Notes: generated by a model not told the origin, from the letters alone. Numbered from the stretch's first letter, positions 1 to 8,579 are shown. The stretch is 52,959 nt of DNA from Verrucomicrobiota bacterium (GCA_016931415.1 JAFGEW010000113.1:1-52959); one strand, 5' to 3'. A program made the numbers and translations.

Positions 1-100
1 GCGTTGCCTTCGGACGCAACTGTGGCCCACGCTGCGGGGCAGGTCAAGGGGAAACACCCAACAATATTAACGTGACGCGACACTAGTCGCCCCGATCCTC

Positions 101-1906
101 CTACATCGTCTCGGGTGCACTGATACCGAGGAGCTGCTCCAGGCCGTTGCTCAGCACCGTGCGGACAGCGCGGATGAGCGCCAGCCGGGCGAGTGTCAGG
201 TCCGCGTCATCGCCCAACACGCGGTGCTTCTCGTAGTAGCCCTGGAGTTCGCGGGCAATCGTGTGCAGGTACTCGCTGATCCGGTGCGTCTCGTACGAGT
301 CGGCGATCTGCTCGACGAGCCTCGGGAACCGGGCGACAAGCTTGATGATCCGGACCTCTTCCGGCTCGACGAGCCGCTCGACAACGCCCTCGGGCAGCGC
401 TGCCAGATCGGCTGGTGTGTCACCGCCTTGTTCGGCCGTCTCCGGCCTCCAGGCCGACCACTTCTTGAAGATCGAGCAGATGCGCGCGTGCGCGTACTGG
501 AGGTAGTAGACCGGGTTCTGCATCGACTGGCTCACGGCGAGGTCGAGATCGAACTCGAGATGGCTCTCCATGCGGCGCATCGAGTAGAAGTACCGCACCG
601 CGTCGCGCGCCATCGTATCGAGCCGCTCGGGAGTGAGTTCCCCCACCACGGTCTCCCGCTTGCGCAGCTCCTCGCCGATCTCCTCCGCGATCTGATCGAG
701 CAGATCGTCAAGCGTGACGTACTCGGCGCGTCGCGTCGACATCTTGACCTGCTGCCCGCCGCGGGTGAGTGTGACGAACTGGTGCAGGAGGACGGTGATC
801 CGGTCAACCTCGTGCGCGCGATCGTTGGACGAGAGCATCGCCTTGAGTCCCGCGCGCACGTCCTGCACAGTCGAGTGGTGGTCCTGGCCGAGCACGTCGA
901 TTACACGATCGTAGCCCCGCCCGAGCTTCTCGAGATGGTAGGCGACGTCGGGCAACCGATAGGTCGGCTCGCCTGTGCTCTTAACGATCACGCGGTCGTC
1001 GTTGGCGCCGTACTTCTTGGCATGGAACCACACGGCGCCGTCCTTGTCGTAGGCGTCGCCCTGGCTCCGAAGTGTGCGCACAACCTGCCCGACGGCGTCT
1101 GACTTGTAGAGGTCGTATTCGTTGAAGAACCGGTCGAAGCGGATGGCGAGCCGCTTGAGCGTCGTTTCGATGATCGCGAAGACGCGCTTCTCGGCCAGTC
1201 TCTGGAACGTGTCGGCTTCGTGCTCGCGCAGCGCCTCGCCGTGCTCATCAACGATCTCGCGTGCCAGATCGACCAGGTATTCGCCCCGGTAGTGGTCTTC
1301 AGGAAACTCCACGCGCTCGCCAAGCGCCTCGAGGTAACGCAGCCGCAGCGATTCGCCAAGCACGCGCATTTGGCGCCCGGCATTGTTGTAGTAGTACTCG
1401 CGCTCGACATCGAACCCGGCGAACGCCAGCACGCGGCAGATCACGTCGCCCAGGATCGCCTGACGCCCGTGGCCGACCGTGAGCGGCCCTGTCGGATTGG
1501 CACTCACGAACTCGACGTTTGCCCGCTTGCCCTTGCCGGCCTGCGAGCGGCCGTAATCGGCGCCCCGGGCGAGCACCTCGCGCAACGCGTGGTGCCATGC
1601 CCCGAGCAGCAGCGTGAAGTTGATGAACCCGGGGCCGGCGATCTCGACGCTGTCGAAGACCGAACCGGCGGCGCCTCCGGCCTGGAGCTTCGCGACGATC
1701 AGCTCGGCGATGTCGCGCGGCTTCTTGCGTTCGGGCTTGGCGAGCCGCATGGCGATCGTGCACGAAAGGTCGCCATGCGCCTCGTCCTTGGGCTCTTCGA
1801 GCTGGACTGGCGGCCAGCCCTCGCTCACGAGTGCTCCCTCGGCTCGAAGCGCTTCGAGCGCCGTCTGAATCGCGGAAGCGATGCTGTGTTCGACTGCCTG
1901 GCTCAT
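101..1906 (-). CDS. argS: Arginyl-tRNA synthetase
   Basis: Class I aminoacyl-tRNA synthetase that charges tRNA-Arg in the cytoplasm. The 601-residue protein has an N-terminal additional domain, the HIGH-type signature in the form ANPTGPLTVGHGR at about residues 135-147, the KMSKS-equivalent KMSTR near residue 385, and a C-terminal all-helical anticodon-binding (DALR-type) domain ending LEQLLGISAPETM. The open frame runs 42 codons further upstream, but that part has low-complexity composition and overlaps rsfS, so the ATG at 1906 (protein begins MSQAVEHSI) is preferred. It is the last gene of the minus-strand run rplU-rpmA-obgE-nadD-rsfS-argS and starts 17 bp after the rsfS stop. Length is normal for the family. 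Confidence 0.96.
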   Translation of the reverse strand: MSQAVEHSIASAIQTALEALRAEGALVSEGWPPVQLEEPKDEAHGDLSCTIAMRLAKPERKKPRDIAELIVAKLQAGGAAGSVFDSVEIAGPGFINFTLLLGAWHHALREVLARGADYGRSQAGKGKRANVEFVSANPTGPLTVGHGRQAILGDVICRVLAFAGFDVEREYYYNNAGRQMRVLGESLRLRYLEALGERVEFPEDHYRGEYLVDLAREIVDEHGEALREHEADTFQRLAEKRVFAIIETTLKRLAIRFDRFFNEYDLYKSDAVGQVVRTLRSQGDAYDKDGAVWFHAKKYGANDDRVIVKSTGEPTYRLPDVAYHLEKLGRGYDRVIDVLGQDHHSTVQDVRAGLKAMLSSNDRAHEVDRITVLLHQFVTLTRGGQQVKMSTRRAEYVTLDDLLDQIAEEIGEELRKRETVVGELTPERLDTMARDAVRYFYSMRRMESHLEFDLDLAVSQSMQNPVYYLQYAHARICSIFKKWSAWRPETAEQGGDTPADLAALPEGVVERLVEPEEVRIIKLVARFPRLVEQIADSYETHRISEYLHTIARELQGYYEKHRVLGDDADLTLARLALIRAVRTVLSNGLEQLLGISAPETM

Positions 1907-1923
1907 TGGTTCCGGGTCCGCCG

Positions 1924-2286
1924 TTAGTCGAGGCGTGGGGCGTCGCCCCAGAGGCTTTCGAGGTTGTAGAGGTCGCGCGTTTCGGGCGCGAAGATGTGGA
2001 CGATGGCCACAACGTAGTCGATCACGACCCAACTCCCCTCATCGAGACCCTCGACGTGGTTGACGCGCACGCCGTCCTTGTGGAACGTCTCCATGACGTG
2101 CTCGGCCACAGCGCGGATCTGGCGCTGCGAGTCGCCGGTGCAGATGACGAAGTAGTCGGTGATCGTCGAGAGCCCGCGCAGGTCGAGTATGACCATGTCG
2201 CGTGCGAGTTTCTCGTCGAGCAGTTCACGGCTGCGGCGTGCGATGGCCTCACCGCTCGGCAGCCGGGGCGTTCTCTTTCGTGCCAT
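1924..2286 (-). CDS. rsfS: Ribosomal silencing factor RsfS
   Basis: Small protein of the RsfS/Iojap family that binds ribosomal protein L14 (uL14) and blocks subunit joining under nutrient limitation. The 120-residue product carries the family core: a helix LLDEKLARDMVILDLRG, then TDYFVICTGDSQRQIRA, and the tail WVVIDYVVAIVHIFAPETR followed by YNLESLWGDAP. The start at 2286 overlaps the end of nadD by 38 bp, so the two are probably translationally coupled. The nadD-rsfS order is standard in many bacteria. A longer in-frame extension upstream lies inside nadD and is rejected as non-coding. Confidence 0.95.
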   Translation of the reverse strand: MARKRTPRLPSGEAIARRSRELLDEKLARDMVILDLRGLSTITDYFVICTGDSQRQIRAVAEHVMETFHKDGVRVNHVEGLDEGSWVVIDYVVAIVHIFAPETRDLYNLESLWGDAPRLD

Positions 2287-2887
2287 AGAGTCCTTTCGTT
2301 CGGATGTAGCGTTCCACCGCCTCGGGCAGCCGGTAGCGCACCGTCTTGCCCTCGGCGAACCGTGCGCGCAGCCCCGTCGACGAGATGTCCACGCGCACGG
2401 CGTCGATGTAGTGGCGCAGCACGCGCTGGCGCGTGTCGGGTGCCAGTCCAATGCCCTCGCACACGAGGTCCTCGATCCGCACACCCGGCCGTGCCACGAC
2501 GACGAACGTACACAGGTGCACGAGGTGGTCAATGTCCTTCCATGTCGCCAGCTCGCGCACGCTGTCAGCGCCGACGATGAGAAACAACCCCGCCGCATCG
2601 CCCTCGCTGGCGCGCAGCGCCTCGATCGTCTCGACCGTGTACGAGACGCCGCCGCGCCGGATCTCGACGTCGCTTACCTGGAACCCCGGGTTGCCGGCGG
2701 TGGCGAGCCGGACCATCTCGAGCCGGTCGGCGGCCGGTGCAATCGCGCGGCCCTGTTTGTGCGGCGGCGTGGCGGCGGGAACGAAGAGCACTTTGTCCAG
2801 GCCCAGCTCGTCGCGCACCGTCTCGGCGATGATCAGGTGACCGATGTGGACCGGATCGAATGTGCCGCCAAGAATGCCGATTCTCAT
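2249..2887 (-). CDS. nadD: Nicotinate-nucleotide adenylyltransferase
   Basis: Transfers AMP from ATP to nicotinate mononucleotide in NAD synthesis. The 212-residue protein starts MRIGILGGTFDPVHIGHL, containing the nucleotidyltransferase GGTFDPxHxGH signature, and has the C-terminal ISSTGLRAR segment typical of NadD. Its start overlaps the obgE stop by 4 bp (ATGA type) and its end overlaps rsfS, which indicates tight translational coupling in one operon. Full length for the family. Confidence 0.96.
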   Translation of the reverse strand: MRIGILGGTFDPVHIGHLIIAETVRDELGLDKVLFVPAATPPHKQGRAIAPAADRLEMVRLATAGNPGFQVSDVEIRRGGVSYTVETIEALRASEGDAAGLFLIVGADSVRELATWKDIDHLVHLCTFVVVARPGVRIEDLVCEGIGLAPDTRQRVLRHYIDAVRVDISSTGLRARFAEGKTVRYRLPEAVERYIRTKGLYGTKENAPAAER

Positions 2888-3984
2888 CGCCCGGATTCCG
2901 ATCGGCCCAGTCCTGTGGTCGCGTCGGGCGCCACGTGCCCGGCCGGCGTGCGAGCGCGAGGGCGGGCCTTACGCGACTCTTGTCGCGCCTCGACGGCGCA
3001 CCGCACCAGCGCGTCCGTTATCGCGTCCAACCCCGCCCTTGTATGGCACGAGATGGGGAAGATCAACTGCTTTCTGGCTGTCTTCCCGGTGCGGAACGCC
3101 TCGTAGTTCTCCTGACTCTCGTCGAGATCCATCTTGTTGCAGGCGACGAGATATGGCTTGGCCGCGAGCGCCGGATCGTGGGCGGCAAGCTCCTCGCGCA
3201 GCGCGCGGAAGTCCTCGATCGGGTCGCGCCCGTCAACGGCGGCGGTATCGAGCATGAAGAGCAGCACGTGAGTGCGCTCGATATGGCGGAGGAACTGGTG
3301 GCCGAGGCCGCGGCCCTCGTGCGCGCCTTCGACGAGGCCGGGGATATCGGCCACCTTGATGAGCATGTCGCCCGGGCTCGCCTTAAGCACACCGAGGTTG
3401 GGCGCAAGCGTCGTGAACGGATACGCGGCGATCCTGGGCCGGGCGTCGCACGTCGCCGCCAGGAAGCTCGACTTGCCCGCATTCGGGAACCCGACGAGGC
3501 CGATGTCGGCGATCACCTTGAGCTCGAGCGCCACCTCGCGTTCCTCGCCGGGGGCGCCCTTCTCCACCTGGCGCGGCGCGCGGTTAGTCGGCGACTTGAA
3601 GGCGGTGTTGCCACGGCCACCCTTCCCGCCCTTGGCGACAATGCAGCGCTCGCCGTGTTCGACGAGGTCGGCGAGGAGCTCACCCGTCGCCGCGTCACGA
3701 ACAAGCGTGCCGCACGGCACGCTGGCGACCGCCGGCTTGCCGCGCGCGCCCGTCATCTGCTTGCCCTTGCCGTGCCGCCCGCGCGTGCCGGTCAGGTGCG
3801 GCTTGAACTTGAACGCGATGAGGTCGTCGACGTTTTCGTCGGCCACGAGCACCACGTCGCCGCCGTTGCCGCCGTTGCCGCCGTCTGGGCCGCCGAGCGG
3901 CACGAACGCCTCGCGCCGGAAGCTCATGCACCCGTTGCCGCCGTCGCCGGCCTTGACCTTGATTGTGATCTCATCGACAAACAT
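2884..3984 (-). CDS. obgE: GTPase Obg
   Basis: Ribosome-associated GTPase needed for 50S subunit maturation. The 366-residue protein begins with the glycine-rich Obg fold (MFVDEITIKVKAGDGGNG, then repeated GGxGG turns to about residue 150), followed by the G domain with G1 GFPNAGKSS near 165, G3 DIPGLVEGAHEGRG near 215 and G4 NKMD near 285. The optional C-terminal OCT domain is absent; the protein ends in a short basic tail. It is normally found downstream of rplU and rpmA, as here, although a glycosyltransferase gene now lies in between. Confidence 0.96.
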   Translation of the reverse strand: MFVDEITIKVKAGDGGNGCMSFRREAFVPLGGPDGGNGGNGGDVVLVADENVDDLIAFKFKPHLTGTRGRHGKGKQMTGARGKPAVASVPCGTLVRDAATGELLADLVEHGERCIVAKGGKGGRGNTAFKSPTNRAPRQVEKGAPGEEREVALELKVIADIGLVGFPNAGKSSFLAATCDARPRIAAYPFTTLAPNLGVLKASPGDMLIKVADIPGLVEGAHEGRGLGHQFLRHIERTHVLLFMLDTAAVDGRDPIEDFRALREELAAHDPALAAKPYLVACNKMDLDESQENYEAFRTGKTARKQLIFPISCHTRAGLDAITDALVRCAVEARQESRKARPRARTPAGHVAPDATTGLGRSESGR

Positions 3985-4104
3985 GGCGATTCGTCTTCTG
4001 GCTCAGCTCGTGCAAGCCCCTCATCGCGGAGGAGACATGTCGATTCTTGCCGATATGTGTTGCCACCGGCTCGAGCCCGCGGTGCACCGACATCAGACAC
4101 ACCC

Positions 4105-4225
4105 GGCTTCTCGATAGCGGCATTCACGCACTCAGAGTGGCTGAAGCCATATGTCGAGAAGCCCGCTGGAGGCGGGCTGCAGTAGGCTACGCTCGGCACA
4201 GTAAACCACCGGCTGAAGCCGGTGG
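4105..4225. repeat. Cluster of three palindromic intergenic repeats
   Basis: The 282-bp gap between obgE and the upstream glycosyltransferase gene holds three hairpin-forming units in series. First is a 59-bp imperfect palindrome with perfect 10-bp arms at 4105-4114 and 4154-4163 (GGCTTCTCGA and complement) and an inner CACTC/GAGTG. Second is GCCCGC-TGGAG-GCGGGC at 4161-4177. Third is a 20-bp palindrome, CCACCGGCT-GA-AGCCGGTGG, at 4206-4225. Such units resemble REP-type dispersed repeats. No open frame in the gap looks coding. Confidence 0.7.
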
Positions 4226-4266
4226 CAAGGCTCATCGTTCGCGCAACGCGAATGTGGAGGCAGACC

Positions 4267-6024
4267 TTACTCGGGATCGGCTGATGTCGAGTGCTCGGGC
4301 CGGTTGCGGAAGAGCAACACCGTGTGCCCGCGATACGTCGCGTTCGTGTCCACGGGCTCAAACCATTCGTAGATGACGCCGCTGCCCTTTGGCGCCGCGT
4401 CCACGTCGAGCATGAAGACGTAGCGCGGGGGCGGCATCGTCGCCCACTCGCGGAGCGCCTTGCGCGTCAGGAGCACGTCGACGGCACGGCCAAGGTAGAA
4501 GTGCGTGCAGTCGTCGACTTGGCCGCTGTGCTCGCAGTAGCCGGCCAGCGGCGCATCCTCGGGCACAAGCTCCCTGAGATGGCGCGCGAAGTGCCGCGGG
4601 GAGAATGTCCGGTCAAGCGCGGGCACGAGCCCCATCTGGTAGCCGACAGCGATCCCTGCTGCTGCCGCGGCGATCAGGCCGAACGCCAACGCCGTCCGCC
4701 GGCGCCACAGCGCGGCCCCCGCAGCGAACAGGCCAGACAACGCCCCCGCCACGACGAGCGTGACCGCCCGATGCCCGCGCAGCACGCCCGTGATTTCCTC
4801 GAGCATGAGCCGGTCTTTCGCCACGGTCCAGCGGTCGGTGACGTACCATGACTCGTAGTCGAAATCCGACGCGAGTGTGACGACCACCACGACGACGCCC
4901 AGGCACACGAGCGCCGCCGCGATCACGCCGCCGTGCGACCAGCGCCACAAGCCGGGGCTCAGCGCGCGCCGGATGGCCGCGTGGCACATCTGGCCGACAA
5001 GCAGCGCGGCCGCCGGGTAGAAAGGCAGCATGTAGCGCCCCGCCTTCTTGCTGATCAGCGAGAACAGGACGAAGTACACGGCCAGCCACGCAAGGACGAA
5101 GGCGATGAAACGGTTCTCGTGGCGCCGCACCATACGCACGGCGAGCACGACGGCCGCCGGCAGCAGCAGGCTCCACGGGAAGAAATCGCCCAGGATGCGT
5201 GCGAGGTAGTAGCCCAGAATGGCGCCTGCCTCCTCGTGCTGCCAGCCGAAGTAGACGCTTGTCTCAGCGTCCATGACGTGGCGCAGACCGGCCCAGCCAC
5301 CGAAGCGCACGAGCAGCGCGCCATACCACCACAGCCCCAGCACGACCATGACCGGCACGCCCCAGAGCCACGGCACACGGGCCAGACGGCGCCATTGGCG
5401 CGTCGTCGCCAGGTAGATACTCACGACGAGCAGCGGCGGCCCCATGCCTGCCGGCCCCTTGGCCATGCCCGCCAACCCGACGAGCACGAAGAAGAGCGCG
5501 AACTGGCCGCGGCCCCTCCGTGCCGGGCCAATGCCGGCGGGGCCGATCGCCGCAAAAAACGTGAGCAGCGCGGCCGTCACCAACAGCGTGAGCAGCACGT
5601 CGATCTTCGCCGTGCGCCAGTGCGAGTGCAGCAGCACGGGTGCCGTGAGCAAGACGATGGCCGCCAGGAACGCGGCGCGCTCGTGAAGAAACTTTCGCCC
5701 AACGAGAAACAGCACGAGCGCCGTCCCGAGTGCAAAGCACAGACTCGAGAATCGGACGCCGAACTCGTTCAGGCCAAAAACCCACGTCGAGCTGACAATC
5801 GTCCAGTGCAGCAGCGGCGGCTTGGTCACAAGCGGGTTGCCGCACAGATGCGGAACGAGGTAGTCGCCGGTCACGATCATCTCGCGCACCAGCTCGGCCG
5901 TGCGGTCCTCGCTCGACGGCCAGAACCCCTTTGACCCGGCGCCGACAAACAGCAGGAGGCCGCCCGCCGCGAGGAGAGCGATCAGGTAACGGAGGGTGGC
6001 CCTGTTGTTGGTCACGGCGTTCAT
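4267..6024 (-). CDS. GT39/ArnT-type membrane glycosyltransferase
   Basis: Polytopic inner-membrane glycosyltransferase of the dolichyl-phosphate-mannose mannosyltransferase/ArnT clan, which uses polyprenyl-phosphate sugars to modify lipid A or proteins on the periplasmic face. The 585-residue protein has an N-terminal transmembrane helix followed by the first periplasmic loop with SSEDRTAELVREMI, then GDYLVPHLCGNPLVTKPPLLHW, the hallmark acidic residues and KPPL segment of the family. About ten further hydrophobic helices follow, then a soluble C-terminal domain from about residue 480. It sits between rpmA and obgE, which are usually neighbours, so it looks like an insertion into a ribosomal operon. 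Substrate and acceptor cannot be read from the sequence. Confidence 0.85.
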   Translation of the reverse strand: MNAVTNNRATLRYLIALLAAGGLLLFVGAGSKGFWPSSEDRTAELVREMIVTGDYLVPHLCGNPLVTKPPLLHWTIVSSTWVFGLNEFGVRFSSLCFALGTALVLFLVGRKFLHERAAFLAAIVLLTAPVLLHSHWRTAKIDVLLTLLVTAALLTFFAAIGPAGIGPARRGRGQFALFFVLVGLAGMAKGPAGMGPPLLVVSIYLATTRQWRRLARVPWLWGVPVMVVLGLWWYGALLVRFGGWAGLRHVMDAETSVYFGWQHEEAGAILGYYLARILGDFFPWSLLLPAAVVLAVRMVRRHENRFIAFVLAWLAVYFVLFSLISKKAGRYMLPFYPAAALLVGQMCHAAIRRALSPGLWRWSHGGVIAAALVCLGVVVVVVTLASDFDYESWYVTDRWTVAKDRLMLEEITGVLRGHRAVTLVVAGALSGLFAAGAALWRRRTALAFGLIAAAAAGIAVGYQMGLVPALDRTFSPRHFARHLRELVPEDAPLAGYCEHSGQVDDCTHFYLGRAVDVLLTRKALREWATMPPPRYVFMLDVDAAPKGSGVIYEWFEPVDTNATYRGHTVLLFRNRPEHSTSADPE

Positions 6025-6154
6025 CGCACGACGTTGTATGCGGGCCGGAGATCCAGATCAAGCCCTGTGCTGTCTCCCGCGGCGGAACGGGGTCCGGACA
6101 GACTGAGGCCCCGGTCTGTGCCTCAGTGAATGCCGCCGCGAGGGCCGGCCCCGG

Positions 6155-6415
6155 TTAGGCCGTGACCGGGCGAACGTTGACGCGCTTGCGAACGGGGTTT
6201 GACGAATCGAACTCAACGACGCCATCGACGAGGGCAAACAGTGTGTCGTCGTTGCCGCGCTTGACGTTCTTGCCCGGATGGATGCGCGTGCCGCGCTGGC
6301 GCACCAGGATGGTGCCGCCGGTAACGAGTTGGCCCGAGTAGCGCTTGACGCCGAGCCGCTTGCTGTGGCTCTCGCGCCCGTTGCGCGAGCTGCCCAGACC
6401 CTTCTTGTGTGCCAT
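6155..6415 (-). CDS. rpmA: 50S ribosomal protein L27
   Basis: Ribosomal protein bL27 at the peptidyl-transferase centre. The 86-residue protein begins [20 protein letters not shown] and contains [21 protein letters not shown], the diagnostic L27 segments. There is no N-terminal cleavable extension of the Firmicutes type. It is separated from rplU by 139 bp that hold two copies of a palindromic repeat. Confidence 0.98.
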   Translation of the reverse strand: MAHKKGLGSSRNGRESHSKRLGVKRYSGQLVTGGTILVRQRGTRIHPGKNVKRGNDDTLFALVDGVVEFDSSNPVRKRVNVRPVTA

Positions 6416-6430
6416 CGCTGGTCTCCAAGG

Positions 6431-6553
6431 AAAATAGGGACAGTCACCTATTTTCGCGCGATGTGCTCGTCATCAACGGCGACGAACACCGCATTGTCCA
6501 ACCTGTTGCTCGCTGCCTGATTCTCTGGGAAATGGGTGACTGCCCCTCTTCCC
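6431..6553. repeat. Inverted pair of TAGGGACAG-type palindromic repeats
   Basis: Two related copies lie head to head in the rplU-rpmA spacer. Copy one is a perfect inverted repeat, AAAATAGG-GACAGTCA-CCTATTTT, at 6431-6454. Copy two at 6528-6553 reads ggaaatgggtgactgcccct and onward, which is the opposite orientation and more degenerate. A third, longer copy lies at 32468-32519 and a fragment at about 33136-33150. The arrangement is like a BIME, and it splits a conserved ribosomal operon, so it may also act as an mRNA stem-loop. Confidence 0.7.
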
Positions 6554-6554
6554 C

Positions 6555-6872
6555 TTACGCCCCGACCTCGATCTTGGTGATCTTCACGACGGTGATCGGC
6601 TGGCGGTGGCCCACGTGACGGCGGTAGCCCTTGCGGCGCTTGAACTTCATGCCGTGCACCTTGCGCGCCTTGTCGTGGCGCATCACCTCGCCCTCCACGC
6701 GCGCCTTGGCCACGGTGGGCGAGCCGATCTGCGGCTCTTCGGTGCCGCCGATGTAGAGCACCTCGTCGAACTTGACGCTTTTGCCCTCGTCGCCGGGTAG
6801 GCGCTGAATCTGGATGATGTCGCCTTCTTTGACCGCGTGCTGCCGGCCGCCGGTCTGGATCACCGCGAACAT
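6555..6872 (-). CDS. rplU: 50S ribosomal protein L21
   Basis: Ribosomal protein bL21, a 23S rRNA binder of the large subunit. The 105-residue protein begins MFAVIQTGGRQHAVKEGDII and contains KFKRRKGYRRHVGHRQP, both diagnostic. The ATG at 6872 is preferred over an in-frame start 30 codons upstream, because the upstream stretch lies in the untranslated leader and includes the terminator-like hairpin. A GAAAGAGAG purine run precedes the ATG. It is the first gene of the operon. Confidence 0.97.
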   Translation of the reverse strand: MFAVIQTGGRQHAVKEGDIIQIQRLPGDEGKSVKFDEVLYIGGTEEPQIGSPTVAKARVEGEVMRHDKARKVHGMKFKRRKGYRRHVGHRQPITVVKITKIEVGA

Positions 6873-6926
6873 AGTCTCTCTTTCCTGCGTGTTGGCTGCA
6901 CCCGCACACCGTAAAGACGCGGGACG

Positions 6927-6952
6927 AAAAACCCCGGACCTTCTGCCCGGGG
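6927..6952 (-). promoter_or_regulatory. Terminator-like attenuator in the rplU leader
   Basis: On the minus strand the sequence reads CCCCGG (6952-6947), a 9-nt loop, CCGGGG (6937-6932) and then five T residues (6931-6927). This is an intrinsic-terminator shape about 20 nt after the predicted transcription start and 55 nt before the rplU ATG. The gene upstream is divergent (tatA), so it cannot terminate a preceding gene; leader attenuation of the rplU-rpmA operon is the simplest reading. A competing pairing involving the CTCCC/GGGAG stretch just upstream is possible. Confidence 0.55.
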
Positions 6953-6979
6953 CGTCTCCCATAGGCTGCGGGAGGCTCG

Positions 6980-7008
6980 TATATAGCCGGTCTCCGAACC
7001 CAAGTCAA
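6980..7008 (-). promoter_or_regulatory. Sigma70-type promoter of the rplU operon
   Basis: On the minus strand, a -35 box TTGACT (7008-7003) and a -10 box TATATA (6985-6980) are separated by 17 bp. The expected start is near 6973, giving a leader of about 100 nt before rplU. Match to the housekeeping consensus is strong. Confidence 0.7.
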
Positions 7009-7141
7009 CCCCGTCCTGCAAGAAAATTGCGGGCCGCCTCACCCGGCCACGCCACTTTTCCCCTTGTGATGAAAGCGCTCCGGAGGTAGGCTGCAACCAG
7101 ATGCGCTCGGTATGTTCCCTGCCAGGAGGTTGGAATAGGCC

Positions 7142-7426
7142 ATGACAACAACTGCTTACCCTGCCATCGGGTTACCCGGGGGCATGGAGTGGTTCTGGAT
7201 CTTCCTGATCTTCCTGATCCTGTTCGGCGCTGCTGCGCTGCCCAAGCTGTTCCGGTCGCTCGGCAAGTCGGTCCGAGAGTTCAAGAAGGCCCAGGAAGGC
7301 CTCTACGACGAGATTGATAAGGCCGATCGGAACGACCGGGCTCACGACGAGAACGCTGCTGGCAAGGCAAGCGTCGAGGACAGGAAGCCGTCTGGTCCGG
7401 GGCCCTCGTCCTCCACCAATGCCTGA
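7142..7426 (+). CDS. tatA: Twin-arginine translocase subunit TatA
   Basis: Pore-forming subunit of the Tat export system for folded proteins. The 94-residue protein has a 14-residue N-terminal extension, then a single hydrophobic helix MEWFWIFLIFLILFGAAALP, the hinge KLFRSLGKSVREFKKA amphipathic helix and a charged, disordered tail. This is TatA/TatE rather than TatB architecture. A good ribosome site, AGGAGG, lies at 7125-7130. It overlaps tatC by 8 bp, so the two are translated together. No tatB is present in the window. Confidence 0.9.
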   Translation: MTTTAYPAIGLPGGMEWFWIFLIFLILFGAAALPKLFRSLGKSVREFKKAQEGLYDEIDKADRNDRAHDENAAGKASVEDRKPSGPGPSSSTNA

Positions 7427-8267
7427 ACCTTTCCAGGGGCGCGAGCCGGCACCGTCCGTCGAGGAGGCCTTCATCCCCGCCGTGCCAGAAACGCCTGCCG
7501 AGCAGCTCGAGACCAAGCCGTTCCTCGAGCACCTCAAGGAGCTGCGCACGACGCTGCTCAAGATCATTGGCGTGTTCGTCGTGTGTGCCATCGTCTGCTT
7601 CGTCGCCCTCAAGCCGATCGCGGGCTTGCTGCTGCGGCCGCTCGCGCAACTCGAAGCGAGCAAGGGCCTGGAGCCGGGCACGATCACGCTCATGACCCTG
7701 GGGCCGTCGGAGGGGTTCGCCGCACTCATGTCGATCGTGTTCGGCGCGGCGCTTGGGCTGAGCCTGCCGTTCACGCTCTGGTTCATCGCGCAGTTCGTCT
7801 CGCCGGGCCTGACGCCGGGCGAGCGGCGGGCCGTCGCGCCAGGGCTGATCGCGGGCGTGCTGCTGTTCGTCGCCGGGGTGCTGTTCGCGTTCTTCGTCAC
7901 GTCATCGCTGCTGGTGGGCTTCCTCTACAGGCTCTACGAAGGCCTCGGGTGGCGCAACGCCTGGACGGTCAGAGACTACTATGCCTTCCTGACGCAGTTC
8001 CTGCTCGTGACGGGGCTGACGTTCGAGCTGCCGCTCGTGCTCGCGTTGCTGGTACGCGTCGAGGTGCTCTCTCTGGCCCAGCTCAGGCAATACCGGCGCC
8101 ATGCCCTGATCGCCATCCTGTTGCTGGCTGCCGTGTTCACTCCGCCCGACGCGGCGTCGATGTTCCTGGTCGCCGGGCCGATGTACACGCTGTACGAAGC
8201 GTCGATTGCGGTCTCAACGCTCCTGAGACGCCGCGCACGCGGACAGAAACCCGCACTGCGGCAATAA
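7419..8267 (+). CDS. tatC: Twin-arginine translocase subunit TatC
   Basis: Integral membrane receptor of the Tat pathway. The start at 7419 (MPEPFQG) overlaps the tatA stop. Diagnostic features are the N-terminal FLEHLKELRTTLL before the first membrane helix, six hydrophobic segments, the loop SEGFAALM and the late FTPPDAAS motif. At 282 residues it is slightly longer than usual because of a 30-residue proline/glutamate-rich cytoplasmic N-terminus. It ends in a basic tail RRRARGQK. Confidence 0.93.
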   Translation: MPEPFQGREPAPSVEEAFIPAVPETPAEQLETKPFLEHLKELRTTLLKIIGVFVVCAIVCFVALKPIAGLLLRPLAQLEASKGLEPGTITLMTLGPSEGFAALMSIVFGAALGLSLPFTLWFIAQFVSPGLTPGERRAVAPGLIAGVLLFVAGVLFAFFVTSSLLVGFLYRLYEGLGWRNAWTVRDYYAFLTQFLLVTGLTFELPLVLALLVRVEVLSLAQLRQYRRHALIAILLLAAVFTPPDAASMFLVAGPMYTLYEASIAVSTLLRRRARGQKPALRQ

Positions 8268-8312
8268 GGCAAGGTTCCTTCCCCAAGGCCCGTGTGGAGA
8301 CAGGCAGCGGGA

Positions 8313-8579
8313 TCAGCGGCGAATCCAACCCTCGTAGGTGCGGTCGCCGCGCTGGTACTCGATGTAGATCCACCGGCCCCTGGTCCGGAGGATCTTCACC
8401 CGCTTGCCGGCCGGCAGGACATCGACCACGCGGTTATTGAGGTACACACGCACCGCGAACATCGAGGTGATGTACATGTTGGTGGGTGTGTTGGTGCGTT
8501 CCTCGTATGCTTCCTGACCCAGCGCTGCCGGGGCGCACAGGGACACTGCCAGCGCCGCGAGAACGATGAGTTTCTTCAT
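8313..8579 (-). CDS. Small exported SH3-like protein
   Basis: Hypothetical 88-residue protein. It begins MKKLIVLAALAVSLCAPAALG, a classic signal peptide with cleavage after ALG, followed by an about 65-residue domain with the pattern of a bacterial SH3-like fold: VRVYLNNRVVDVLPAGKRVKI, then GRWIYIEYQ and a terminal tryptophan EGWIRR. The start at 8579 is fixed by a GGAGGAGG ribosome site directly upstream; an in-frame ATG 17 codons earlier lacks one. It is convergent with tatC and divergent from the deacetylase locus. A role in envelope binding is inference. Confidence 0.65.
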   Translation of the reverse strand: MKKLIVLAALAVSLCAPAALGQEAYEERTNTPTNMYITSMFAVRVYLNNRVVDVLPAGKRVKILRTRGRWIYIEYQRGDRTYEGWIRR

